This document shows, piece by piece, positions 8,063-15,500 of a stretch of DNA of 64,000 nt. The notes under the pieces are model-generated. The model saw only the letters and a program-made list of their open reading frames with translations, was not told the DNA's origin and made no database searches. The position numbers and the translations under genes were made by a program. The stretch's first letter is position 1, and every line of letters begins with the position of its first letter. Origin of the DNA: Actinophytocola xanthii (GTDB taxonomy: Bacteria; Actinomycetota; Actinomycetes; Mycobacteriales; Pseudonocardiaceae); assembly GCF_001921205.1 (NCBI RefSeq), contig NZ_MSIE01000030.1, positions 1 through 64,000 of the forward strand, in the 5' to 3' direction.

Positions 8063-8548
8063 ATCAGCGCGGCCGAACCCGCGGACCTGCCGGTGCTGGT
8101 GGCCGAGCTGGGCCAGGGGGCGTTCTTCGCCGACCGCCTGGCACGTCAGGCCGACGGCCGAGGAATGCTGCTCGTCGCGTGGCATCGGCGGCGTCCGGTC
8201 GGCGACGTGTACCTGTGGTGGGAGCGGGCCGAGGAGCCGGAGCTCCAGATCTTCCTGCCGGGCACGCCGTTGCTGACCCACCTCGAGGTCCATGTCGACC
8301 ACCGGGCCCGCGGCACGGGTACCGCGCTCGTGGCCGCCGCGGAACGCGAGCTCGGTCGCCGGGGCCACCGGGCCGTGGCGCTGGCCGTCGAGCTCGGCAA
8401 CATCCGGGCGGGCCGGCTCTACCAGCGGCTCGGCTACCGGGACTGGCCGCACCCGCCGATCCGCTGCTACTCACTGACCGACGGACGCGGCCGGCGCGAG
8501 GCCGAGATCTGCCGCATTCTCGTGAAGGCCCTGGCCGGTAGGCCGTGA
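8063..8548 (+). CDS. GNAT-family N-acetyltransferase
   Basis: About 160 aa. The acetyl-CoA loop R-G-T-G-T-A and the following helix, then L-G-N-I-R-A-G-R-L-Y-Q-R-L-G-Y, are the classic GNAT motifs A and B. Substrate unknown. The start is problematic: AAAGGAG at 8036-8042 is a good ribosome site, but no ATG, GTG or TTG follows in frame until GTG 8093, which would remove the first beta strand. I place the start at ATC 8063 as a marker of the likely beginning; a CTG at 8024 overlapping the upstream stop is the other option. The 3' end overlaps the convergent glycosyltransferase-like gene by 78 bp. Confidence 0.75.
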   Translation: MSAAEPADLPVLVAELGQGAFFADRLARQADGRGMLLVAWHRRRPVGDVYLWWERAEEPELQIFLPGTPLLTHLEVHVDHRARGTGTALVAAAERELGRRGHRAVALAVELGNIRAGRLYQRLGYRDWPHPPIRCYSLTDGRGRREAEICRILVKALAGRP

Positions 8549-9694
8549 GTGCCAGGCCTCGTGGGCGATCCCCAGGTAGGACAGCAGCTTCTCCAGGCCC
8601 CGGACCTCGGGTCCCTTGCGTGCCCGGAGCTCGTCCAGGTGCTGGCGCCACCGCACGCGGTCGGACCGCCAGGCGGCCAGGTACCGCACACACTGGTCGG
8701 CGCGGATCGACTCGCACTGCGCCCTGGCCGCCCGGAGCGCGGTCAGCATCCGCCTGCGCCGGTCCCCGTCGCGGACCGTCGAGTCGACCATCGCCAGCAC
8801 GTCGTTGATGAACCGGAACCGGGTCACCAGGAACCCGCGCCAGAACCGGTGGGTCGCGTCCCTCGTGGTGCGCCCGTCGTCGAGCAACGCGAACAGGCCC
8901 TCGGCGAGGAGGTCGCCGAGCTCCTCCTTCGCCGCCCGCTGACGGGTCGCGAACGGGTCGTACGGCGCCTGGCGCACCTCCCCGGCGACGGCGGACCTGC
9001 GCAGGCCCTCGTCGTCCAGCAGGAAGAACCAGTCCTCGTTGTAGATATTGGGGAAGAACGAGGTCATCGACCGCGCGCCGACCGCGAGCGCGCCCCCGCC
9101 GATGAACGTCTTCTGGGGGCCGCCCGCCTCGCGGTAGGCATGGCAGACCACGGAGTTGTCCGGATAGCCGACCACGTTGAGCCCGACCGCGGCATGCGTG
9201 TCGGTCAGCCCCGCCGCGACGCGCAGGTCCTGGGCGCGGAGAACCGTGATGTCGTCGTCGAGGAACACGACCCGCCGCCACCCCATCAGGTGGGACAGCA
9301 GCAGCCCCAGGTTGCGTTTGAGGCTGGTGTCGGTGCGCCGTTCGAACCGGGTGTTCTCCATGAGGAAGCAGGTCTCGAACCGCGGCACGAGCTCGCGCAG
9401 CGGTCCGCGGACGTCGATCGCCACCACCGAGGCCACCCCGTCGGCGAGCGCGACGACCTCGCGCGCGGAGGAGGACTTGCTGCACAGCGCCACCAGCGTG
9501 CAGCCGAGCCGGGAGGCCAGCCCGATCGCGTGGCGCATCGCCGGTGCGGGCCGGGCCGTGGGCACGATGATCGCGTCCACGTCGCGCGCGACGCCGGCCC
9601 CCGCCCGCACGGTGCTGATCAGCGTGCGGTGCGACTCGTGGTGGTACCTGGAGCGCGTCTCGAGGTCATCGACCGCGCTCGTGCTCTCGATCAT
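8471..9694 (-). CDS. glycosyltransferase-like protein (GT-A type DDD motif)
   Basis: 407 aa cytosolic protein. Residues 40-60 (A-I-I-V-P-T-A-R-P) resemble the nucleotide-sugar entry strand of GT-A folds, and F-L-D-D-D-I (Asp146-148) resembles the metal-binding DxD. The middle part (S-F-F-P-N-I-Y-N-E-D-W-F-F-L) contains an ED/W element typical of inverting GT2-like enzymes. The donor and acceptor cannot be assigned. The gene begins inside the 3' end of the XRE-type gene (29-bp overlap), so they form an operon; the divergent partner is a cyclase-like gene. The C-terminal ~25 residues run into the convergent GNAT gene. Confidence 0.65.
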   Translation of the reverse strand: MIESTSAVDDLETRSRYHHESHRTLISTVRAGAGVARDVDAIIVPTARPAPAMRHAIGLASRLGCTLVALCSKSSSAREVVALADGVASVVAIDVRGPLRELVPRFETCFLMENTRFERRTDTSLKRNLGLLLSHLMGWRRVVFLDDDITVLRAQDLRVAAGLTDTHAAVGLNVVGYPDNSVVCHAYREAGGPQKTFIGGGALAVGARSMTSFFPNIYNEDWFFLLDDEGLRRSAVAGEVRQAPYDPFATRQRAAKEELGDLLAEGLFALLDDGRTTRDATHRFWRGFLVTRFRFINDVLAMVDSTVRDGDRRRRMLTALRAARAQCESIRADQCVRYLAAWRSDRVRWRQHLDELRARKGPEVRGLEKLLSYLGIAHEAWHSRPTGQGLHENAADLGLAPAASVGQ

Positions 9695-10769
9695 CTGGTG
9701 GCCACTCGTGTAGGCGGATCTCCGGAATGGTCCAGTCCGGAGTGATGACTTGGTGGTTCACGACGGGAACCCGGCAGAGCACGCTGAAGGTCCGCCGCTC
9801 GCCGAACCTGGTCCGCAGGTACTCGTCGTTGCGGTCGCGGAACTTCGCGTCGGTCAGCGCGCGGACGGCGCCGTAGGTGCCGCGCTGGTACATGCCGTTG
9901 CAGATGGTGACCGTGCGCTTGGCGTTGAACGGGTTGGGAGCACGGTAGAAATGTCCTACGTCCTCGTCGAGAACCTCACGACCCTCGACGGTGCTCAGGA
10001 CCGGTGCGAACCGGTGCGGTCCGTCTCCGTCGTCGACCTCGAAGCCCGCCGGCTCGGCGTCGGTCGGCCGCGGCTGCTGACGCACCGGCAGGTCCTCGCG
10101 GCGCAGCAGCTCGCCGGTGATGCGGTTCCAGTCCACCCCGCCGAGCAGGACGAGGTGGGTGGTGAGGTCGTCTGCCTTGATCTCGGCCGGGGTGCGGAAC
10201 CGGACCTCGTTGCGCGGGTTCGCCGCACGCACGTGGCCGAACAGCTCCAGCAGCGCGTCCAGGTCGGCGAGGCGGTAGAGGGCGACGTAGTCCGGCGCCT
10301 CGGGATCGGTGTAGGGCATCCGGTCCAGGTAGGCGCGTGGCAGCTCCGAGCAGACGATCGTGACGTCCTGCCCGGGCTGAAACCGCCAGATGCCGCCACC
10401 CAGCGGCGACTCGGCGGTTGTCGGCACGTCCTCGTCCGGCTTGTTCAGCGCGGCCGTGCTGAACTTCAGCAGCTCCTCCAGCAACTCCTCTGCGCGGGCA
10501 TGTTCCTGCTCGTCGAGCTCGTCGGGCACCCGGTACGGGGTGCTGGCGAGCGAGCGCTCGGTGGCGAAGAACCTGGCGTAGGCCGCGAGCCGCGCGCGGG
10601 GCGGGACGGTGGGCTTCTTCGTGTTCTCCCAGGACGAGATCAGCGGGACGCTCGCCCGGAGCGCCTCGGCGAGCTGGGCCTGGGTGATCCGGCGGTGGGG
10701 CCAGGTGTGTACCCGCAGCGAGCGGAGTCGCCGCGCGAGCTGGACGGCCGGGTCCTCAGCCGAGTTCAC
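9666..10769 (-). CDS. XRE HTH protein with large conserved C-terminal ligand-like domain
   Basis: 367 aa, GTG start. An XRE helix-turn-helix covers about residues 10-65 (T-Q-A-Q-L-A-E-A-L then I-S-S-W-E-N). The remaining ~250 residues form an alpha/beta domain of unknown function (V-T-I-V-C-S-E-L-P; H-L-V-L-L-G-G-V-D-W-N; I-C-N-G-M-Y-Q-R-G-T-Y-G-A-V-R) that I recall in many actinobacterial XRE-annotated proteins; the G-G/N-G-M loops suggest a Rossmann-like nucleotide or sugar pocket, which is inference. It heads an operon with a glycosyltransferase-like gene and is divergent from a class III cyclase-like gene; paired TTCAG-N9-CTGAA sites in between are its likely operators. Confidence 0.75.
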   Translation of the reverse strand: MNSAEDPAVQLARRLRSLRVHTWPHRRITQAQLAEALRASVPLISSWENTKKPTVPPRARLAAYARFFATERSLASTPYRVPDELDEQEHARAEELLEELLKFSTAALNKPDEDVPTTAESPLGGGIWRFQPGQDVTIVCSELPRAYLDRMPYTDPEAPDYVALYRLADLDALLELFGHVRAANPRNEVRFRTPAEIKADDLTTHLVLLGGVDWNRITGELLRREDLPVRQQPRPTDAEPAGFEVDDGDGPHRFAPVLSTVEGREVLDEDVGHFYRAPNPFNAKRTVTICNGMYQRGTYGAVRALTDAKFRDRNDEYLRTRFGERRTFSVLCRVPVVNHQVITPDWTIPEIRLHEWPPDDREHERGR

Positions 10770-10792
10770 GGGAGCACATCTTCCAGGAAAAC

Positions 10793-10811
10793 TTCAGTGA
10801 ACGCATCTGAA
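10793..10811. promoter_or_regulatory. palindromic operator candidate 1 (TTCAG-N9-CTGAA)
   Basis: TTCAG (10793-10797) and CTGAA (10807-10811) are an exact inverted repeat with 9-bp spacing, 24 bp upstream of the XRE-type gene start. The surrounding sequence is repeated almost exactly at 10901-10919. Confidence 0.55.
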
Positions 10812-10900
10812 TTCTTCTGTTGCTTGACCACGGCGCGTCTCCCGCTCTATTGATTCCGGGCTCTTGCCGCTCTACTCTGAACTCAAGAAAAGTTCACAAC

Positions 10901-10919
10901 TTCAGCGAACATGGCTGAA
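10901..10919. promoter_or_regulatory. palindromic operator candidate 2 (TTCAG-N9-CTGAA)
   Basis: TTCAG (10901-10905) and CTGAA (10915-10919), with the same 9-bp spacing as site 1 and shared bases in the spacer (GAAC). A further CTGAA half-site follows one helical turn later at 10925-10929, suggesting cooperative binding on the cyclase side. Confidence 0.55.
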
Positions 10920-10961
10920 TGTAGCTGAATATCCGCCTCGGATCAAGGTTGGGAGCAGCAG

Positions 10962-11051
10962 ATGAAGATCGTGGCGCCGCACCGACACCGACGAGACCTG
11001 TTCCGACGCGGGACCGCGGCCCTCCGGGCCTACTCGGTCCTCCGCACATGA
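10962..11051 (+). CDS. possible 29-aa leader peptide
   Basis: ATG 10962 to TGA 11051 encodes a short, strongly basic peptide (begins M-K-I-V-A-P-H-R-H-R) preceded by GGGAGC at 7 nt. It ends 18 bp before the cyclase-like gene. It could be a leader peptide or simply chance; there is no homology I recognise. Confidence 0.3.
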   Translation: MKIVAPHRHRRDLFRRGTAALRAYSVLRT

Positions 11052-11069
11052 GCGCCCGGCGAGTCGGTC

Positions 11070-11705
11070 ATGACCACCTGGCCCATCCTGCCGCGGCACC
11101 GGATCATCGTGGCAGTGGACATCGAGGGATCCACGAATAGGACCAACATCGCGCGGGCACGGCTCCGCAACGACATGTACGACGCGTTCGAGGACGCGCT
11201 CCGGGTCACGGGCGTGCCGGACTACCTCCGCGATCCGTTCGTCGACCGCGGCGACGGAGCGCTCGCCCTGCTCCACTTCTCCGACCAGGTGCCGATCACC
11301 CGGCTGCTCGACACCTTCACCCCCCGGTTGAACGACCTGTTGTCCTGGCACGCCAGGGCCCACCCCGACCGCGCCTTCCGGCTGCGCGCGGCCCTCCACA
11401 CCGGGACGGTCCACTTCGACGGCCGGGGTGTCTACGGCGAGGACGTCGACATCGCCGTGCGGCTGCTGGACGACGCCGAGCTCAAGAGCCGGCTGCAGCG
11501 GGCCGACGGGCCGCTCGTGCTGGTGGTCTCCGACCTCGTGTACCGCTCGGTCGTGCGGCACGGCTACGAGCGGATCGACGCCCGGACCTTCGAGCAGCTG
11601 GTCCGGGTGGAGGTCGCCCGCCAGGACTACCTGGGCTGGGTCCAGGTGCCGGCCGAGGCACAGCCCGTGGCCGGCACGCTGTCCCGGATCGACCGGGTGT
11701 CCTGA
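11070..11705 (+). CDS. class III nucleotidyl cyclase-like protein
   Basis: 211 aa, a single cyclase homology domain with no sensor or membrane part. The two metal-binding aspartates are present and correctly spaced (Asp17 in V-D-I-E-G-S-T, Asp62 in R-G-D-G-A-L), as is the G-x-V-x-F-D/G-x-G-V-Y-G segment. The transition-state pair normally read as N-x3-R is D127-I-A-V-R131, so the Asn is replaced by Asp while the Arg is kept. It could make an unusual cyclic nucleotide or only bind nucleotides. It is divergent from an XRE-type protein with a possible ligand domain, separated by paired palindromes, so a private signal-receptor circuit is an attractive inference. Confidence 0.7.
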   Translation: MTTWPILPRHRIIVAVDIEGSTNRTNIARARLRNDMYDAFEDALRVTGVPDYLRDPFVDRGDGALALLHFSDQVPITRLLDTFTPRLNDLLSWHARAHPDRAFRLRAALHTGTVHFDGRGVYGEDVDIAVRLLDDAELKSRLQRADGPLVLVVSDLVYRSVVRHGYERIDARTFEQLVRVEVARQDYLGWVQVPAEAQPVAGTLSRIDRVS

Positions 11706-11735
11706 CGGGCGCCGCTGTTCGCTGTCGGTCCTGCC

Positions 11736-12971
11736 TCAGTTCGTGCCCGTCCAGCCCTGGGGGACGTGGCCGAGCCGCACCCGCTGCGGGTGGTCGCCCA
11801 CCGGCACCGAGGCGATCTTGTTGCCGGTGGCGAAGTCGATCGAGGTGACCCGGTCGGAGCCGCTCTCGGACACCACACAGGCACGCCCGTCGCCGCTGAC
11901 CGTCGCCCAGTACGGCTTGATGGCGGTCACCAGCGGGCCCTCCCGGAGCGTGGCGCGGTCGACGACCGTGGCGTAGTCGTCCATCGTGCCCGCGACGCAG
12001 AGCTTGTCCCCGGACGGGCTCATCGACAGGCCGTGGTGGCGGGAGTCGTTGATCCACTTCGTCCGGTCCTCGGTCGTCGCCGGGTTCTTCGGGAGTGTCT
12101 TGTCCCGGGTGATCCGGTCGGTGGCGACGTCGTACTCGAGGAAGCCGTTGTAGAACGACACCTGGAAGTACAGCTTCGACTCGTCCGGCGAGAACGCCAC
12201 CGGGCGCACCGCGTCGGACAGGTCCGAGCGGCCGAACGCGTCCAGCCGCTGGCGCATGTCGATCACCCGTACCTGGCGGAACGTGGTGGCGTCGGCGACG
12301 GTGATGCGCCGGTCGCCCTTGGTCCAGTCCAGTGCGGGGTCGTCGAGGGCGGTGTTCACCTCACCGATCGAGGAGTTCCACAGGTACCGCCCGCCGCCGA
12401 CGAAGGTGTTCTCGTGCGGCTTGTCGCCGGTCGCGAACGAGCCCAGCTCGCGGCCGGTGACGATGTCGAGCACGTGCACGGTGTTCGACGTCGACGCGGA
12501 CACCGCCACCCGCCTGCCGTCGGGGGAGACGGCCATGTGGTCGGCGCGGAAGCCGGACACCGGGAAGCGCCAGTTCACCCCGCCGTCGGCGAGGTCGATC
12601 GAGACCACGTCGGCGAAGCTGGGCCGGGACACCACCAGGGCGCTCCCGTCCGGGGTCGTGTACATGTCGTCGACGAACTGGTCGTGACCCTCGCCGACGG
12701 TCTCCCGGATGCCCAGGAAGTAGGCGAGGCGGATCGGGTTGAGGTAGATCTCGAGCAGCCGCTGGTCCTTGTCGGGGATGACGTTCAGCCGGCCGATGCG
12801 GCGCAGGTCGGGTGTCGAGGCGAGCACGTCGGCAGTGCCCTCCCAGTTGTTGCCGACGATCAGTACCTCCCGCAGCGCGGCGGGTTCCGCGGCCGAGGTG
12901 GGGCCGGCCAGTGTGACGACCGAGGCCGCGGCGACGACCGCGGCCACGAGGTTTCGGGGATGCCACTTCAT
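11736..12971 (-). CDS. secreted YVTN/YncE-type beta-propeller protein
   Basis: 411 aa. ATG 12971 (GGAG 9 nt upstream) begins a signal peptide (K-W-H-P-R-N then a hydrophobic run) with probable cleavage at T-S-A-A-E. The mature part is a chain of about seven propeller blades with recurring S-P-D-G-R/S-P-D-E-S and D-x-A-T-G turns (H-M-A-V-S-P-D-G; V-A-F-S-P-D-E; L-S-M-S-P-S-G-D). Such proteins act outside the cell as binding or scaffold modules; no catalytic residues can be named. It is divergent from the PucR-type regulator gene. Confidence 0.85.
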   Translation of the reverse strand: MKWHPRNLVAAVVAAASVVTLAGPTSAAEPAALREVLIVGNNWEGTADVLASTPDLRRIGRLNVIPDKDQRLLEIYLNPIRLAYFLGIRETVGEGHDQFVDDMYTTPDGSALVVSRPSFADVVSIDLADGGVNWRFPVSGFRADHMAVSPDGRRVAVSASTSNTVHVLDIVTGRELGSFATGDKPHENTFVGGGRYLWNSSIGEVNTALDDPALDWTKGDRRITVADATTFRQVRVIDMRQRLDAFGRSDLSDAVRPVAFSPDESKLYFQVSFYNGFLEYDVATDRITRDKTLPKNPATTEDRTKWINDSRHHGLSMSPSGDKLCVAGTMDDYATVVDRATLREGPLVTAIKPYWATVSGDGRACVVSESGSDRVTSIDFATGNKIASVPVGDHPQRVRLGHVPQGWTGTN

Positions 12972-13002
12972 CGTGTCGATCTCCAATCACGGCGCTGGTT
13001 GT

Positions 13003-13014
13003 TACCGTGCGGTA
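13003..13014. promoter_or_regulatory. small palindrome in divergent promoter region
   Basis: TACCG-TG-CGGTA upstream of the beta-propeller gene, within the 200-bp gap to the PucR-type gene. It could be an operator for that regulator; only symmetry and position support it. Confidence 0.3.
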
Positions 13015-13170
13015 GCTCACAGCAAACCAGTGCTCCGCGGGACCGCGGTAGGAACCGGTCGCCAACGCCAGTCCGGCCGCTTGTGCATGGTGCACAACGG
13101 TTTCCGGTCAGCGGCACGGGTGGCGCGAGCGGGCCGGCCGAGCGGTTCCCTAGGGTCGGCAAGGGAAGGC

Positions 13171-14373
13171 GTGCACACGTCCTGGCAACGGCTGGCGGAG
13201 GCGGTGGTGATGACCGGCGGACCGGGAACGCTCGGCGAGGTGCTCGCGACCATGACGGCCGACCCGTCCGTGGTCGAGGAGGTGGTCGCGGCGGCGCGTG
13301 CGGCCTCCCCGGACATCGCCCGGCTGCCGGAGGCGGAGAACCGGCGCCACATCGCGGTGATGGTCGCCGCCGGCCTCGCTCTGGTCGGGCGGCCGGAGGA
13401 GCCGGGCGACCGCGTCTTCGCGGCGGCCGAGGCACTGGGCGCGGACCGGGCCGCGCAGGGCGTGCCGATCGAGGCGCTGCTGCGCGGGGTCCACGCCGGA
13501 CGCATTCGGGCCGTGGACATCGCCCTCGCCCGGGGGCGGACGGCGGGCGTGGCGCCGGCGGAGATGCTGGACGCCTTCGTCGCGTTCTCCCGCTTCGCCG
13601 GCGCGCTGGAACGGCACGTGATCAGCGGGCACCACCGGGCGGTCCTCGAGCTCTCGCGCACCGCGCGCGACGCCCACACCCAGGTACTGCGCCGCGTGCT
13701 CAACGGCGAGGTCGGCGAGCTGGGCGAGGAGGACCTCGGCCGGGCCGGGCTGCGTGCCGGCGAGCGGTACCACTGCGTGCTCTCCGACGTCTCCGACCCC
13801 GTGCGCGCGCGCTCGCTCGAGCAGCGGCTCGCCGGCTGTGGCGGGATCTTCGGCCTGGTCGAGGGGCGGCTCGCCGGCCTGGCGCCCCGCCCACCGGCGG
13901 CCGACACCCCGCTGGACGGCGAGCTGCTGGTCACCGCCCCGGCCACTCGCCTGCCCGGGATCCGCTCGCGCTACGAGCTGTGCCTGACCGCCGTGGGGGA
14001 GGCCGCACGGCGCGGACTGCGCGGAGTCCACGCGCTGACCGAGCTGGCCGGGGAGACCGCCCTCGCCGCGCAGCCGGTGCTCGCCGGGCTGCTCGTCGAC
14101 GCCTACCTCGGTGCGCTCGACCGCGGCGACGAGTTCCACCGCGAGCTGGTGCGCACCGCCCGCACCTACCTCGACCACGGTCAGCGGGTCGACCAGACCG
14201 CGGCCGCCCTGCACGTGCACCCCAACACGGTCCGGTACCGGTTGGGTCGGCTGACCCACCTGACCGGCCTACCGCTCGAGCCCGGCGAGGGCGCCACCGT
14301 CCTGCGCACCCTGTGCTGGTGGTGGGCCCTGCACACCTGGGCCGACGGGAGCTCGGCGACACCGGGCACGTAG
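13171..14373 (+). CDS. PucR/CdaR-family transcriptional regulator
   Basis: 400 aa, GTG start after A-G-G-G-A-A-G-G. The C-terminal ~60 residues contain the PucR HTH (H-G-Q-R-V-D-Q-T-A-A-A-L-H-V-H-P-N-T-V-R-Y-R-L), one of the most recognisable actinobacterial HTH signatures. The N-terminal half is the alpha-helical RsbR/GGDEF-like sensor region seen in this family (L-L-R-G-V-H-A-G-R). The downstream aldo/keto reductase starts 9 bp after its stop and is probably cotranscribed. The regulated pathway is not evident; family members respond to small metabolites. Confidence 0.88.
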   Translation: MHTSWQRLAEAVVMTGGPGTLGEVLATMTADPSVVEEVVAAARAASPDIARLPEAENRRHIAVMVAAGLALVGRPEEPGDRVFAAAEALGADRAAQGVPIEALLRGVHAGRIRAVDIALARGRTAGVAPAEMLDAFVAFSRFAGALERHVISGHHRAVLELSRTARDAHTQVLRRVLNGEVGELGEEDLGRAGLRAGERYHCVLSDVSDPVRARSLEQRLAGCGGIFGLVEGRLAGLAPRPPAADTPLDGELLVTAPATRLPGIRSRYELCLTAVGEAARRGLRGVHALTELAGETALAAQPVLAGLLVDAYLGALDRGDEFHRELVRTARTYLDHGQRVDQTAAALHVHPNTVRYRLGRLTHLTGLPLEPGEGATVLRTLCWWWALHTWADGSSATPGT

Positions 14374-14382
14374 GGTCCGACC

Positions 14383-15366
14383 GTGGAACATCGTGTGCTC
14401 GGCCGCACCGGCCGTGAGGTCTCCGTCGTCGGGCTCGGCTGCTGGCAGCTGGGGGCCGACTGGGGCAGGGTCGACGAGGCGGACGCCTTGGCCGTGCTGC
14501 ATGCCGCGGTCGACTCCGGGGTCACCTTCCTCGACACCGCCGACGTCTACGGGGACGGGCGCAGCGAGCGGCTGATCGGCCGCTTCCTCGCCGAGCGCCC
14601 GGACGCCGGGGTGGTCGTGGCGACCAAGTGCGGTCGGCGCGCCGACCCGCACGTGCCGGAGGCCTTCACCCGGGAGAACCTGCGCGCCTGGACCGACCGC
14701 AGCCGGGCCAACCTCGGCGTCGACCGGCTCGACCTGGTCCAGCTGCACTGCCCGCCCACGCCGGTGTTCTCGACCGACGAGGTGTTCGACGCGCTCGACG
14801 AGCTGGTCGACGAGGGTGCCCTGGCCGCCTACGGCGTGTCGGTGGAGACCTGTGCCGAGGCGCTGACCGCGATCGCCCGGCCCGGCGTCGCGAGCGTGCA
14901 GATCATCCTCAACGTGTTCCGCCGCAAGCCGCTGGAGCGGGTGCTGCCGGCGGCCCAGCAGGCCGGCGTCGGCATCATCGCGCGGGTTCCGCTGGCCAGC
15001 GGGCTGCTGTCCGGGCGCTACGACGAGAACACCACGTTCGGCGCCGACGACCACCGCACCTACAACCGGCACGGGGAGGCGTTCGACGTCGGCGAGACCT
15101 TCTCCGGGGTTCCGTTCGAGGTCGGTGTCTCCGCGGCCCGCGAGGTGACCGGCCTCGCCGGCGAGGCCGGGACCGCCGCCCTGGCCCTGCGCTGGGTGCT
15201 CGACCAGCCCGGCGTGAGCGTGGTCATCCCCGGCGCCCGCGACGCCGGGCAGGCCAGGGCCAACGCGGCAGCCGCCGACCTGGCTCCGCTGTCGGCCCAG
15301 ACCCAGGCCGCGTTGCGCCGCCTCTACGACGAGCGGATCCGGGAACACGTCCACGACCGGTGGTGA
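14383..15366 (+). CDS. aldo/keto reductase
   Basis: 327 aa NADPH-dependent oxidoreductase with the (beta/alpha)8 AKR fold. The catalytic set is visible: Asp and Tyr in F-L-D-T-A-D-V-Y-G-D-G, Lys in A-T-K-C-G, and His in V-Q-L-H-C. The C-terminal cofactor part carries V-V-I-P-G-A-R-D. GTG 14383 follows the PucR-type regulator by 9 bp, so they share a transcript. The substrate is unknown. A TGAACGGTTCA palindrome begins at its stop codon. Confidence 0.92.
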   Translation: MEHRVLGRTGREVSVVGLGCWQLGADWGRVDEADALAVLHAAVDSGVTFLDTADVYGDGRSERLIGRFLAERPDAGVVVATKCGRRADPHVPEAFTRENLRAWTDRSRANLGVDRLDLVQLHCPPTPVFSTDEVFDALDELVDEGALAAYGVSVETCAEALTAIARPGVASVQIILNVFRRKPLERVLPAAQQAGVGIIARVPLASGLLSGRYDENTTFGADDHRTYNRHGEAFDVGETFSGVPFEVGVSAAREVTGLAGEAGTAALALRWVLDQPGVSVVIPGARDAGQARANAAAADLAPLSAQTQAALRRLYDERIREHVHDRW

Positions 15367-15374
15367 ACGGTTCA
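15364..15374. promoter_or_regulatory. TGAACGGTTCA palindrome
   Basis: Perfect 11-bp palindrome with a central base, starting at the reductase stop and upstream of the alpha-galactosidase. The same motif with the complementary centre (TGAACCGTTCA) occurs at 41881-41891 upstream of the intact pectate lyase, so both carbohydrate genes may share a regulator. Confidence 0.4.
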
Positions 15375-15428
15375 GCGCGGCGGTGGTTACGCACTGAAAA
15401 AGATAAGTAGCGCACAGCAATTGACGCT

Positions 15429-15438
15429 GAACCGGTTC
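15429..15438. promoter_or_regulatory. GAACCGGTTC palindrome
   Basis: Perfect 10-bp palindrome 63 bp upstream of the alpha-galactosidase start; a candidate operator related to the TGAAC-N-GTTCA motif nearby. Confidence 0.35.
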
Positions 15439-15500
15439 GGTGTTTGAGTCGGTGACGTCGCCCCGTCGCGTCATCGTCGCCGCCGGTGGAGGTGCGCTCG

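Larger units (their letters stand above)
10770..11069. other. 300-bp divergent intergenic region of the HTH/cyclase locus
   Basis: Markedly lower in GC than its flanks. It holds two TTCAG-N9-CTGAA palindromes 108 bp apart, extra CTGAA half-sites at 10877-10881 and 10925-10929, and a possible 29-codon ORF at 10962-11051. No RNA gene is recognisable. Confidence 0.6.

Noticed and set aside
11766-14417. An 883-codon plus-strand open frame across the beta-propeller and PucR genes
   Set aside because: It is antisense or out of frame to two well-supported genes, Arg/Gly/Pro-rich and without domains; a by-product of high GC at third positions.
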